A stretch of DNA of 64,000 bases. Origin: Octadecabacter arcticus 238. Lineage in GTDB: Bacteria > Pseudomonadota > Alphaproteobacteria > Rhodobacterales > Rhodobacteraceae. The position numbers were made by a program, and so were the translations under genes. The stretch lies in assembly GCF_000155735.2 (NCBI RefSeq), contig NC_020910.1:1-64000 (forward strand), read 5' to 3'. A model generated the notes under the pieces. The model saw only the letters and a program-made list of their open reading frames with translations. It had not been told where the DNA came from and did no database searches. Below, one piece after another: positions 1 to 8,878 of the stretch (its first letter is position 1; each line of letters opens with the position of its first letter).

Positions 1-70
1 AAAACGTGCGTGAAATTCTGATGTGCGTACGGTATCTGTACAAAACATCAAAAAACGTGCTAGTTAGTTC
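1..70. promoter_or_regulatory. Region upstream of repA
   Basis: This is the visible part of the leader of the replication operon. The string AAAACGTGC occurs at 2-10 or so and again near 52-60, and GTAC-ggtatct-GTAC forms a small inverted repeat around 27-42. In repABC plasmids RepA and RepB repress their own promoter from this position, so these repeats are candidate binding sites. I did not find a convincing parS palindrome here; it may lie to the left of the window. Confidence 0.3.
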
Positions 71-1468
71 ATGAACCGAATCCAAAAGAGAATCGGAAAA
101 ATGGAATGCAGCATGAGCGGTAATCTAGAACAATTTTTGCAAGAGCTCTCTAGGGGGCTCAGTAAGACGATGGTTTCTGTAAATAAAGAGCTTACGATGC
201 GGGATCGCATTAAGCGCTCCTGGTCCATGCGACAGTGCGCACGTTTTCTTAATGTCAGCCACCAGCATCTTACAAAGCTGGCAAAAGATCACGAAGACTT
301 TCCTGCTGGGAATTATGTTGGTCGTGAGCGTGTGTTTACCCTCAAAGAACTAATGCACATTCGGGCCCTGCTCGCGGGCACTGGAAAACGCCCTTACGAA
401 TATCTTGCGTGGCGGAAGCCTGAAGATGCTCTTCCTGTGATTTCCTTTGCGAGCCAAAAGGGTGGGACGGCAAAATCGCTGTCAGCCGCACATTTTGCGC
501 AATACCTCAGTTTACACTATGGCATGCGTGTAGGAATAATGGACGCGGACCCTCAAAGTACAATAACGCTGTATTTTGTGGGTGGCGAAGAGATGCCAGC
601 CATGCCGGATGAAAACACGCCAACGATGGTGGATTTTGCGGGCTTGTTTCAGACAACCGAAGATCTACCTTTTACGGACTACGACGCGCCTACGCTGGAC
701 ACCTTCTTCAAGAAAACTTCCTGGCCTGGTGTACGTTTGTTGCCCGCTCACGGTGAAACTTCTGAGGGCGAAATTCAGATCGCAAGAATTCTGCGCGCAG
801 ATATTCCTGGTAAAAGGTTTTATCGATTTCTAAAGGATGCAATTGACCGCTGGCGTGATGGGCATGTCCCCGTCACCAAGCCCAATGAGCTCATGAGTGA
901 TGGGAAAGTAGATCGATCAAAGCTTGATGCGGCTCTTGTGGAGACGCTTGATTGTATCATCATTGACTATCAGCCCGCACTTACCCTTTTCCAGCTCAAC
1001 AACGTCATAGCATCCTCTTCGCTCATCATTCCTCAGACGATGAAGGGATTCGATATAGCAACACTTTCAACATTTGTCACAGGACTACTGACTATGTTGC
1101 GCCACATATTCGCGAATGAGCGTCTGGATATCGGTGCAGGTGCCAACATGTTGCTGCCGACCATAGTCCAACGAACGAATGAGCAGGATTTGAAACAGGT
1201 TAGCAATCTTCTAGAGAACTGTCCGGACGAAGTCCTTCCAGTGTTTTACCTGCGTTCAGATGCGATCTCGAACGCATCTGACGTCTACCAGTCTGTTTAC
1301 GAGTACGAGCCCGATACGCCCGGCAAGAAGAAAGGCATCAATCGTTTTATCGACAACGCTGATGCTGTGAACGACGCGATCGTATCCCGTTTGTGGCCTG
1401 GATTAGAACGAGGTTACGCAGACGCTTGGATGGAAGATTTCTATGACTTTGGAGAGGATGCAGAATGA
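71..1468 (+). CDS. repA: RepA, ParA-type plasmid partition ATPase
   Basis: ParA-family ATPase of a repABC operon, which moves plasmid copies apart together with RepB and represses the operon. Residues about 50-95 form a helix-turn-helix region typical of RepA N-termini. The deviant Walker A is SQKGGTAKS at residues 128-136, followed by a GIMDADPQ motif near 155-162; the usual form is KGGxGKT, so the alanine is a mild variant. The protein is 465 residues, longer than the roughly 400 usual for RepA, so translation may really start at the ATG at 101 or 112. Its stop overlaps the repB start by 4 bp (ATGA), indicating translational coupling. Confidence 0.93.
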   Translation: MNRIQKRIGKMECSMSGNLEQFLQELSRGLSKTMVSVNKELTMRDRIKRSWSMRQCARFLNVSHQHLTKLAKDHEDFPAGNYVGRERVFTLKELMHIRALLAGTGKRPYEYLAWRKPEDALPVISFASQKGGTAKSLSAAHFAQYLSLHYGMRVGIMDADPQSTITLYFVGGEEMPAMPDENTPTMVDFAGLFQTTEDLPFTDYDAPTLDTFFKKTSWPGVRLLPAHGETSEGEIQIARILRADIPGKRFYRFLKDAIDRWRDGHVPVTKPNELMSDGKVDRSKLDAALVETLDCIIIDYQPALTLFQLNNVIASSSLIIPQTMKGFDIATLSTFVTGLLTMLRHIFANERLDIGAGANMLLPTIVQRTNEQDLKQVSNLLENCPDEVLPVFYLRSDAISNASDVYQSVYEYEPDTPGKKKGINRFIDNADAVNDAIVSRLWPGLERGYADAWMEDFYDFGEDAE

Positions 1469-2508
1469 AGCGCTCGATCAGTAGCTCTGTCTTACGCAAA
1501 AAATCAGCTGAGACCGCTGAGGCTCTACCAAAAGACGTTGTAAGTGATCCTGTTCAGGAAGCCATAACTGCCGCACCTGAGCCCGCCACAGGTTTGAAAC
1601 CTAGGATGGGCGGCTCAGGCAGCGCTTGGAAAGCGGGAGCCCTTAGCGACACTCAAGTCCTTCTGAACGAGAAGCGTGCGCAGATCGTAGAGCATATTCT
1701 ACAAGGGAAGCATGAGCTGGAACTTGATCCCACCCAAATCATAGATGAGATTGGGACGGATAGACGAGATGACTGGATAGATCAGGACGCTTTCAACTCC
1801 CTGCTTGAAAGCATTGAGAAAAATGGACAAGACACACCGATTCAGATATGGTCAGTCGATCCACATTGGCAACCCGATCCACTAGATCCAGAGAACTGTA
1901 CTGGCGTTCCATTTTTTCTAATCACTGGCCGTAGACGGCATGCCATTGCTCAGAAGCTCGGTCGACCTGTCAGGGCCATTTTGGCATCGCCGGAGAAGAG
2001 AGGCGTTTCAGACGATCAGTTTGAGATGCTATTCATGCGCTTCAGGGAAAATGAAGAGCGCGAAAACCTTGGTGCTTTCGAGCGTCTTCTATCGGTTGGC
2101 CAGATGTTTGATCGCTATGAAACTGCCAACCCTGACAAAAAGGTAACCGCTGTTGGATTTGCAAGCATCATCGGCGTGCATGAAAGCCACGTTTCGAGGG
2201 GGAAGGCGGTATTGAAGGCGCGCGATGAGATCTTGCACGCGTGCAAGAATGTCTATGGGCTTAGCCATCGAGAGCTCGAGAAAGTTGTCGCTGATCTGGT
2301 AAAAAGGCCGGTTAAGGCGGCTAAAGGTACAACCAAAACGAAGAAGCTAACAATCATACGCAAGTTTGGTAGGGAGAAGCTTTCTGTCTCATCACAAGGC
2401 GGAAAGCTATCGATCAGTGCTGCGGGAATAGATTTGGACAAGCAGAGCCTAGAAGGCTTAGGCGACATGATCGCAGCTTATCTACAAGAACACGGGTCGA
2501 AGAAATGA
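1465..2508 (+). CDS. repB: RepB, ParB-type centromere-binding protein
   Basis: ParB-family partner of RepA that binds the plasmid centromere. The CTP/ParB box is visible as TGRRRHAIAQKLG near residues 154-166 and the second box as ENEERENLGAFERL near 195-208. A helix-turn-helix follows at about 228-250 (VGFASIIGVHESHVSRGKAV). The first 90 residues are a flexible, Ala/Pro-rich leader that should carry the RepA-interaction segment. The length of 347 residues is normal for RepB. It overlaps repA by 4 bp, and a 242-bp gap carrying an antisense RNA separates it from repC. Confidence 0.93.
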   Translation: MKRSISSSVLRKKSAETAEALPKDVVSDPVQEAITAAPEPATGLKPRMGGSGSAWKAGALSDTQVLLNEKRAQIVEHILQGKHELELDPTQIIDEIGTDRRDDWIDQDAFNSLLESIEKNGQDTPIQIWSVDPHWQPDPLDPENCTGVPFFLITGRRRHAIAQKLGRPVRAILASPEKRGVSDDQFEMLFMRFRENEERENLGAFERLLSVGQMFDRYETANPDKKVTAVGFASIIGVHESHVSRGKAVLKARDEILHACKNVYGLSHRELEKVVADLVKRPVKAAKGTTKTKKLTIIRKFGREKLSVSSQGGKLSISAAGIDLDKQSLEGLGDMIAAYLQEHGSKK

Positions 2509-2596
2509 AAACGCTCACCTGCAACGACAGGGAAGGGCGCACGACCCCAATTGAGGCAAAGAGCAGAAAGGAGCATCACGTGATCTAACGGCAAAA

Positions 2597-2646
2597 GAAA
2601 AGCCCCCAAACCTCGCGGCATGAGAGCTGATCTAATTTCTGTTGCA
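2597..2646 (-). ncRNA. Candidate repABC counter-transcribed RNA
   Basis: The repB-repC gap of repABC plasmids normally encodes a short antisense RNA that limits RepC synthesis and sets incompatibility. On the minus strand a promoter is visible: TTGACT (2675-2680) and TTATCT (2653-2658), 16 bp apart, predicting a start near 2646. Downstream, AGCTCTC can pair (with G-U pairs) with GGGGGCT and is followed by TTTTCTTTT at about 2597-2624, a factor-independent terminator. The RNA would be about 45-50 nt. Position, strand and architecture fit the family; the exact ends are inferred. Confidence 0.6.
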
Positions 2647-2750
2647 AGACTTAGATAACTCTCCCGCGAATCGAAGTCAACGAGACAACACCGATTTGGT
2701 GAACGGGACCCTTTTGCCTTCATGCAACTGATGGAGGTTTAACAACACTC

Positions 2751-4067
2751 ATGAAACATAACGGATGGCGCAAGCCAACTCCGGGCCTTGTAGTCGCTGA
2801 AAAGCATGCACAAGCCGGTGAACAGCTGTCGATACCTAAATCACAGGCAACCAGTGCGACCAAAAGGGTCGCTGCAACGATCGGATTGCAGGCCCAGGAC
2901 CTGCTTCTGCTCGATACCTTTGCTGCTTTCACGCAGCCACAAGACTGGGAGCAGGGTAGGCGGCCTATTGTTTGGGCTTCGAACAATTTTTTGATGGAAC
3001 AGACTGGGTTCTCCCTGTCGACGCTGAGACGTCATGTGCGCCGGTTGGCGGAGCTTGGCCTCATCTGGATCAAGGATAGCCCCAACGGCAAGCGCTACGG
3101 ACACAGAGACCAGGACGGGGTTATCGTAGAGGCTTATGGCTTCGATCTGGCACCGCTCGCGGCGCGTGCGGAAGAGTTTGAGGCTCTCTACGCCCAGCTG
3201 AAGGAAGAACGTCAGTTCTGTGCGTCCCTGAGGAACGTCATCACAGTTACGCGGCGCATGATCCGTGCAAAGATCGAAAAGGCCCTAGAGAGCGGGCTAC
3301 GCGGCCCGTGGCGCAAATTGCAGGAAGAATTTGCTGTGTTGCTGCTGGGGCTCCCCAAGCGCACCACAACGTCTCATAAGCTTATGGACATCGCTGACTG
3401 GTTCAAAGACTTCAAAGATCGGGTTGAGAAAGCTTTCGAAGCAGCCTTCGAGTGGCCTGAGGAATCGGATGAAAAATCACCTCTTAAGGAAGCATCGGTT
3501 CCATCAAGTGTTGTGTTAATTGATGTAGATATGGCACCCACAGGTGTCTCTAGTGCCACCCACATACTAACTACAAATCAACCTCATCTTGTAAATAGTA
3601 ACTGCTTCGAAAAAAAGCACGCGGTGGGCATAGAGCTTGAACCACCGACACCTGAACGGGTTGAGAGGCCAGAAGATGTCGGTATTGATATCAAATGGAG
3701 CACGCATACCAAGAAACGCAAATCTGATATTGATATCCCGACGTTAATGCTGACCTGTCCGCACTTTGCTGAGATGGCACGCGGGATGGAGGGGTACATT
3801 CGAAACTGGGATGACCTCCACCGAGCCGCAGGAAAGATGCGTGGGATGGTGGGGATATCAGAGAACGCCTGGAATGTGTCGCAACGCGCGCTTGGACCAA
3901 CTGTTGCCTCTGCAGCTATCGCTCTAATCTTTGATAAACACTCAACTGGAGAGGTTAAATCGCCCGGTGGCTATCTGCGCGGGATGGTCGAGAAGGCGCG
4001 GGCAGGCGAGTTGCATCTGGATCGTAGTTTCTACGGCCGTTTGAGTGAAAAGGTCGGGGTTCGTTGA
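2751..4067 (+). CDS. repC: RepC replication initiator
   Basis: Replication initiator of the repABC family; RepC binds the origin, which in this family usually lies inside repC itself. The N-terminal half carries a winged-helix region (FLMEQTGFSLSTLRRHVRRL near residues 82-101), followed by a helical linker and a divergent C-terminal domain. The 438-residue length is typical. A strong ribosome site, GGAGG at 2731-2735, precedes the ATG but lies rather far away, in keeping with control by the antisense RNA in the leader. The gene completes a canonical repA-repB-repC order, which shows that the window is from a plasmid or chromid. Confidence 0.92.
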   Translation: MKHNGWRKPTPGLVVAEKHAQAGEQLSIPKSQATSATKRVAATIGLQAQDLLLLDTFAAFTQPQDWEQGRRPIVWASNNFLMEQTGFSLSTLRRHVRRLAELGLIWIKDSPNGKRYGHRDQDGVIVEAYGFDLAPLAARAEEFEALYAQLKEERQFCASLRNVITVTRRMIRAKIEKALESGLRGPWRKLQEEFAVLLLGLPKRTTTSHKLMDIADWFKDFKDRVEKAFEAAFEWPEESDEKSPLKEASVPSSVVLIDVDMAPTGVSSATHILTTNQPHLVNSNCFEKKHAVGIELEPPTPERVERPEDVGIDIKWSTHTKKRKSDIDIPTLMLTCPHFAEMARGMEGYIRNWDDLHRAAGKMRGMVGISENAWNVSQRALGPTVASAAIALIFDKHSTGEVKSPGGYLRGMVEKARAGELHLDRSFYGRLSEKVGVR

Positions 4068-4220
4068 TGACAAAACGCATGAACCCCTTGAAATACAGGC
4101 ATTCGATGGAACGTATTTTAATGAAATCGTCCATATCAGTGGAAATGTCGTGTTCTTTCACTCTGCGTTTGTTGATTACGATGACCAGTTGGCATATATT
4201 GCCAATAAGGAGATAGACCT

Positions 4221-4478
4221 ATGGTTACACGCAATGTCGTACTGACAGAGTCCCAAGATGAGCTGGTGCAAGGCCTGATTTCGTCGGGACGATACCAAAA
4301 TGCGAGCGAAGCTCTGCGCGCAGGTTTACGGCTTCTTGAGCGCGAGGAAGCTGGTTTGATCGAGCTTCGAAATGGATTGCGGCTGGGTCTCGCACAGATC
4401 GAATCTGGAGACCTCGCCGAAGGGACTGGGGCCGACGCCATTCGACGTGCCTTTGGTAAGGCCCGTTCGGGAACTTGA
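4221..4478 (+). CDS. parD: ParD-family antitoxin
   Basis: Type II antitoxin of the ParD/CC2985 group. The 85-residue protein starts with a ribbon-helix-helix segment (VVLTESQDELVQGLISSGRY then NASEALRAGLRLLE), which binds DNA as a dimer; the acidic tail should wrap the toxin. AAGGAG at 4207-4212 is a good ribosome site. Its stop overlaps the parE start by 4 bp. Directly downstream of repABC, it forms a plasmid addiction module. Confidence 0.88.
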   Translation: MVTRNVVLTESQDELVQGLISSGRYQNASEALRAGLRLLEREEAGLIELRNGLRLGLAQIESGDLAEGTGADAIRRAFGKARSGT

Positions 4479-4813
4479 CCCGTTCATTTAGACTGACAAG
4501 GAAGGCTGAAGACAGCTTGGTCGATATCGCGCGTTGGACGATTGAGCAGTTTGGTGCACGACAGGCCGATCTCTATGAGACCGAACTGGTCGCGAAATGC
4601 GAAGCACTTGCGCGCGGTGATGCCGTATCTCGTAGTTGTGCCATCCTTGTCGATGACGAAATGGAGTTGCGCTACGCGAGGGCAGGAGAGCATTTTGTCG
4701 TATTCTTGGAACGCTCTGCTGAGGTCTTGGTTGTGGATATCTTGCATTCGCGAAGCGATTTACCCCGCCACATCGCTGCTTTGGGAGCACTCAAAAATGA
4801 CGGGTCGAACTAG
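4475..4813 (+). CDS. parE: ParE/RelE-superfamily toxin
   Basis: Toxin partner of the preceding ParD. The 112-residue protein has the ParE plasmid-stabilisation fold pattern: FRLTRKAEDSLVDIARWTIEQFG at the start, then alternating strands ending with VLVVDILHSRSDLPRHI. Family members inhibit DNA gyrase. The start is a TTG inside the TTGA overlap with parD, which keeps toxin synthesis coupled to that of the antitoxin. It appears intact. Confidence 0.85.
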   Translation: MTRSFRLTRKAEDSLVDIARWTIEQFGARQADLYETELVAKCEALARGDAVSRSCAILVDDEMELRYARAGEHFVVFLERSAEVLVVDILHSRSDLPRHIAALGALKNDGSN

Positions 4814-4834
4814 GGTTAGCGTCTCGCCAACACC

Positions 4835-5300
4835 TTACAGGCCTGCAGCCTTGGTCAGGTTGACACGGAACCGATCGCGGCGGCGTTGGTAGCGGCGGGT
4901 CATCTCGGCTGACGCGTGGCCGAGGTGTTTCTGGACGTAGCGTTCGTCAACTTCGGCATAACTCGCGAGGCCGGCGCGCAGGGAGTGGCCCGAGAACAGC
5001 GCGATGCGTTCTTTTTCGGGGAGGTGGGACCGGATGCCAGCATCCAGCACTGTTTGCTTAATGAGCCGCGCGACGTGTTTGTCACTGAGCCGCGCCTCCA
5101 GAGCCTTCGTGCAATCACGGGACGTGCGGACGAACACAGGCCCAAAATCGATCTTGGCGAAATGCAGCCATTGCTCAATTGCATGAACGGGACAAGTCTG
5201 GTCGCTTGATCCCCGACCGATTTCCACTTCGCGCCACCCGGTCTTTGCGTTGAGCGTGAGCAGGGCGCCCTGGTCAAGAATATCAACCCATCCTTCCGAG
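4835..5300 (-). pseudogene. Tyrosine recombinase, C-terminal remnant
   Basis: Only the catalytic C-terminal part of a phage-type integrase remains. Visible residues are HSLRAG (His-x-x-Arg), HLGHAS and the tyrosine region EMTRRYQRRRD, so the second Arg, both His positions and the nucleophilic Tyr are present. The reading frame continues without an ATG up to 5300, where IS6 copy 1 begins, so the N-terminal DNA-binding domain and the first catalytic Arg were lost to that element. The intact gene may have been a resolvase or an integrase of an older mobile unit. Confidence 0.8.
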
Positions 5301-6127
5301 GGTTCTGTCGCAAATTTTGGTGGCGTTTGAGTGCGGGCATCGCCCGGACATAATTATGCTGCGAGCGCCGCAAACTGCTGAAACGCGGTGAGACTGTTGG
5401 CATGGAGCTGCCCCTTTCGGATCATGTGCGCAGTCTCGATTCCAGCCAAGGTCGCCTCGGCAGAATGGAAGGCCTTGAAGCCTAGCATCGGCCCCGTGAT
5501 CCTCTTTACGAAGCGATGATCCTGTTCGATGATGTTGTTGAGGTATTTGACCTGCAGGATCTTGATCGTGTTGCCGGAGCCCATGAACTTCAGAATTACA
5601 TTGACGCTTTCCAGACCCGCCAGATTGGCGCCGCTCTTGTCGATGACAACACGGTCAGGCACGCCGTTCGTGCCAATCGCGCGCTTGAAGAATCGACGGG
5701 CTGCTGCCTTGTTGCGACGCTCAGACAGCATGAAATCAAGGGTTTTCCCCGTGTTGTCGACAGCGCGGTAATAGTAGGTCCATTTGCCTTTAACCTTGAT
5801 GTAGGTTTCATCCATACGCCAAGATTCTGCAGTCGGCTTCTTACGCGACTGCGCTTGTGTCGCCAGCAGCGGCGCAAACTTAACCACCCAACGGTCAAGT
5901 GTCCCATGATCAACATCAACGCCGCGTTCCTCCATGATCTCTTCAAGATCACGGTAGGAGACCGGGTAGCGTAGATAGAAAAAGATCGCGAAAAGGATCA
6001 CGTCCTTCGGGAAGTGCGTACCCTTGAAATCGATCATTGCCCTACATCCCCGACCCGTTATGTTTGCCCAAAAAGCATTGCCCCATTACGAACAGACGGG
6101 AAAGCCCAAAAACTTTGCGACAGAACC
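5301..6127 (-). mobile_element. IS6-family element, copy 1 (827 bp, complete)
   Basis: A complete copy bounded by the inverted repeat GGTTCTGTCGCAAA at both ends. It truncates an integrase on the left and an IS630-type transposase on the right. The 8 bp outside each end do not match (cttccgag and tgcaaatg), so it did not arise here by simple transposition with a target duplication; recombination or cointegrate formation is more likely. Confidence 0.93.
5354..6037 (-). CDS. IS6-family transposase (copy 1)
   Basis: DDE transposase of 227 residues. The first Asp lies in RMDETYIKVKGKW, the second in DRVVIDKSGAN and the Glu in NNIIEQDHRFVK, all at normal spacing, so it should be active. It differs from the other copies by RYPVSY and GTLDRW where most copies have RYQVSY and GTLNRW. 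Confidence 0.93.
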   Translation of the reverse strand: MIDFKGTHFPKDVILFAIFFYLRYPVSYRDLEEIMEERGVDVDHGTLDRWVVKFAPLLATQAQSRKKPTAESWRMDETYIKVKGKWTYYYRAVDNTGKTLDFMLSERRNKAAARRFFKRAIGTNGVPDRVVIDKSGANLAGLESVNVILKFMGSGNTIKILQVKYLNNIIEQDHRFVKRITGPMLGFKAFHSAEATLAGIETAHMIRKGQLHANSLTAFQQFAALAA

Positions 6128-6499
6128 TGCAAATGCGCTTCTTTTGCTGGATGATGGGAAGTCCTGTCAGGTAATCGCGGAATTTCTATATTTGGACGAC
6201 GACACCGTTCGCGGCTGGCACAAAACCTATCGTGAAAACGGCTGGGATGCGCTTGCAGCTGATGGCTGGAAAGGCGGTCAATCTCGTATGGCCGCTGATC
6301 AAGAGGCGGCATTATGCGACTGGCTGGACGGCCGCTTCTGCCACTCGTCGGTTGAGATAAGAGCCCACGTTTCAACAAAATTTGGCCTGCGCTACTCGCA
6401 CTCTGGCTGCATCAAGCTTCTTGCCCGGTTGGGGTTTGAATATCGCAAGCCCAAGGCCCTGCCGCGCGTTGTCTCTGCTGAAAAGCAGGCAGCATTTAT
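6128..6499 (+). pseudogene. IS630-type transposase, N-terminal remnant
   Basis: This 372-bp piece encodes the helix-turn-helix half of an IS630-family transposase: LLLLDDGKSCQVIAEFLYLD, then WHKTYRENGWDALAADGWKG and a second winged-helix segment ending at ALPRVVSAEKQAAFM. Both ends are cut by IS6 copies in opposite orientation, so neither the start codon nor the DDE domain survives. The frame happens to be open from the flanking IS6 copy. Confidence 0.8.
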
Positions 6500-7326
6500 G
6501 GTTCTGTCGCAAAGTTTTTTGTCTTTCGCGGTGACGCGTAATGGCGCAATATTTTGTGGGCAACCATAACGGGTAAGGGATGTAGAGCCATGATCGATTT
6601 CAAGGGTATGCACTTCCCGAAGGACGTGATCCTTTTCGCGGTCTTCTTTTATCTTCGCTACCCGGTCTCATACCGTGATCTTGAAGAGATCATGGAGGAG
6701 CGTGGCGTTGATGTTGATCATGGGACGCTGAACCGTTGGGTAGTTAAGTTTGCGCCGCTGCTGGCGACACAAGCGCAAGCCCGGAAGAAGCCAACTGCAG
6801 TATCTTGGCGCATGGACGAAACATACATCAAGGTTAAGGGCAAATGGACCTACTATTACCGGGCGGTCGACAACACAGGGAAAACCCTTGATTTTATGCT
6901 GTCTGAGCGTCGCGACAAGGCGGCAGCCCGCCGATTTTTCAAGCGCGCAATTGGCACGAACGGCGTGCCTGACCGTGTTGTCATCGACAAAAGCGGCGCT
7001 AATCTGGCGGGTCTGCAAAGCGTCAATGTGATCCTGAAGTTCACGGGCTCCGGCAACACAATCAAGATCCTGCAGGTCAAATACCTCAACAACATCATCG
7101 AACAGGATCATCGCTTCGTAAAACGGATTACGGGGCCGATGCTTGGCTTCAAGGCCTTCCATTCTGCCGAGGCGACACTGGCTGGGATCGAGACCGCGCA
7201 CATGATCCGAAAGGGGCAGCTCCATGCCAACGGCCTTACCGCGTTTCAGCAATTTGCGGCGCTCGCAGCGTAATTGTGTCCAGCCGATCCCCGCACTTAA
7301 ACCTCAATAAAATTTGCGACAGAACC
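6500..7326 (+). mobile_element. IS6-family element, copy 2 (827 bp, inverted)
   Basis: A full-length copy in the opposite orientation to all the others. The ends again read GGTTCTGTCGCAAA and its inverse. It is somewhat diverged (MHFPKDVILFAVFFY, KAQARKKPTAVSW), so it is not a recent duplicate of copies 3, 5 and 6. The flanks (gcatttat and cgtgggat) show no target duplication. It cuts an IS630 remnant on the left and an IS30 remnant on the right. Confidence 0.92.
6590..7273 (+). CDS. IS6-family transposase (copy 2)
   Basis: 227-residue DDE transposase. The ATG at 6590 gives the same N-terminus (MIDFKG) as the other copies; the frame is also open upstream to 6554 but that adds only terminal-repeat sequence. 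DDE residues (RMDETYI, VVIDKSG, NNIIEQDH) are intact. Confidence 0.92.
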   Translation: MIDFKGMHFPKDVILFAVFFYLRYPVSYRDLEEIMEERGVDVDHGTLNRWVVKFAPLLATQAQARKKPTAVSWRMDETYIKVKGKWTYYYRAVDNTGKTLDFMLSERRDKAAARRFFKRAIGTNGVPDRVVIDKSGANLAGLQSVNVILKFTGSGNTIKILQVKYLNNIIEQDHRFVKRITGPMLGFKAFHSAEATLAGIETAHMIRKGQLHANGLTAFQQFAALAA

Positions 7327-7643
7327 CGTGGGATCTATGCAACAACGCCCAGATGACCTGTAATCTGCTCGGGGCTCAATTCCTCCCGGATCATCTTTTC
7401 AATCCTAGTCCACATTACATCCGAGATACGGGTCCGGCAAATTTGTGCCTGCCGTGAGCAAGCCAGACGATGCCCCTGCTTGGGGCGATATCCGCGCAGG
7501 CCTGTGTTGCGCTTAAATTCCCGCGAAATCGTCGATTTGTTCACGCCGATCTGATCCGCAATGGCATATTGCTTCAAACCTGCTTTATTCAACGCATAAA
7601 CTTGGTTACGCTGCCCCTCAGTGAGGCGGTGATAGGCTCGCAT
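7327..7643 (-). pseudogene. IS30-family transposase, N-terminal remnant
   Basis: The first 102 or so residues of an IS30-family transposase: MRAYHRLTEGQRNQVYAL, the helix-turn-helix AIADQIGVNKSTISREFKRN, and the conserved GYRPKQGHRLA segment. It stops at the end of IS6 copy 2, so the DDE domain is missing. No partner fragment is visible elsewhere in the window. Confidence 0.82.
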
Positions 7644-7860
7644 TTGTGTTCCTTTACTTTAGACGGTGAGAAGCACTTGGGCATCGCTGCCTCATGCATC
7701 ATACCGTGGGTAAAGTTGCACTGGCGAGTTGAATCCGCGCTCTTCATTAGCGTGCGGCGTTAGGCCTTTGCTGACAGATGATATTGGGAGAAGTGACACC
7801 ACGGCTTTGAAGGCCGTCTTCTATGTTCAGCAAGAACAAACTTTAGAATAGAACCAGATT

Positions 7861-8784
7861 ATGAAAGACAGACAGATCATGGGGCTGATTGCCACCTTCG
7901 TGGCAGTCGCCGAAGCTGGCAGTTTTAGCCGTGCAGCGGAGAGGGTATCACGCTCGCCTTCGGCGGTAACCGATCATATCAACCGTTTGGAAGCATTGCT
8001 GGAGGTGCGATTGCTGGTACGCACAACACGCAGCATGCGCCTGACCGATGCCGGAGAGAAATTTCTAGCCCGCGGGCGGAGGCTGCTGAACGACACAAAC
8101 AAGTTGGTCACTGACTTCAAAGATGACAACAACGCCTTTATGGGCAGATTGGTGTTGGCTGTATCGCCAACGATCGCGGTCTCACTGATGCCAAAAACGC
8201 TGACGACAATTGCTGAACGGCAACCCGGATTGATGATCTCACTGATGGAGGCGTTGCGTACAGAGATGCTGCAGCTAGTGGAAAGCGGCGCTGTGGCCTT
8301 TGGGATCGGGCCCTATGATGATGTACCAGATGCTTTGGTCTTCCGACCGATTTTTGGGCAGGAATTCCGACTGATCCTACCGGAAAAGCACCCCATCGCA
8401 GCGCGGGGTTATGCACGGCCCGATGACCTAAGCGGTCTGGATATGATGTGCCCCAGCGTCGGCAGCACGGCGCGGCAGGTTCTAGATGAATTGACCCGAA
8501 GCGCAGGTTTTAAGGTGATCCCTCGTTATGAGACGCTGCAATATCCGACGTTGTTTGCCCTGGTTGCAGCAGGTCTGGGTGCCACGGTGATGCCGATCGT
8601 TGATCCGACGCTGCTATCCATGTCGCGCTTGGTCGCCCTGCCGTTCGAAGGCCGCAAAATCATGCGCACCATGGGTGTGATCTCGCGCCGTGGAGAAGTC
8701 GAGACCCAAGCCAGCACACTGGTGATCAAAACCTTGCTGAAAACCGCCCTGATCAATCGCAACCGCTTAGCCCTGATACTTTGA
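7861..8784 (+). CDS. LysR-family transcriptional regulator
   Basis: 307-residue LysR regulator, the probable controller of the catabolic genes that follow. The winged helix-turn-helix is at residues 8-62 (VAEAGSFSRAAERVSRSPSA then VTDHINRLEA), followed by the linker helix and a periplasmic-binding-protein-like effector domain from about residue 90. Unlike most LysR genes it is transcribed in the same direction as its likely targets. A 7-bp inverted repeat lies just downstream, before the next gene. The effector is unknown, presumably the TRAP substrate or an intermediate. Confidence 0.9.
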   Translation: MKDRQIMGLIATFVAVAEAGSFSRAAERVSRSPSAVTDHINRLEALLEVRLLVRTTRSMRLTDAGEKFLARGRRLLNDTNKLVTDFKDDNNAFMGRLVLAVSPTIAVSLMPKTLTTIAERQPGLMISLMEALRTEMLQLVESGAVAFGIGPYDDVPDALVFRPIFGQEFRLILPEKHPIAARGYARPDDLSGLDMMCPSVGSTARQVLDELTRSAGFKVIPRYETLQYPTLFALVAAGLGATVMPIVDPTLLSMSRLVALPFEGRKIMRTMGVISRRGEVETQASTLVIKTLLKTALINRNRLALIL

Positions 8785-8796
8785 TTGTCCTATTTT

Positions 8797-8814
8797 TCAG
8801 AATAACAATTCTGA
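8797..8814. promoter_or_regulatory. Inverted repeat between lysR and the GST gene
   Basis: TCAGAAT-aaca-ATTCTGA is a perfect 7-bp inverted repeat 65 bp before the GST start. A related half (TCTGAATT) follows at about 8826. It could be a LysR-type operator for the downstream operon; with no T-run behind it, it is less likely to be a terminator. Confidence 0.4.
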
Positions 8815-8878
8815 TCTTTCCGTTTGTCTGAATTGTGGTTGCTCGCGTAGCTTCCTCACAATGATATTGGGACCTATG

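Noticed and set aside
4045..4245. 66-codon frame between repC and parD
   Set aside because: It overlaps both neighbours and has no recognisable features; the parD ribosome site lies inside it.
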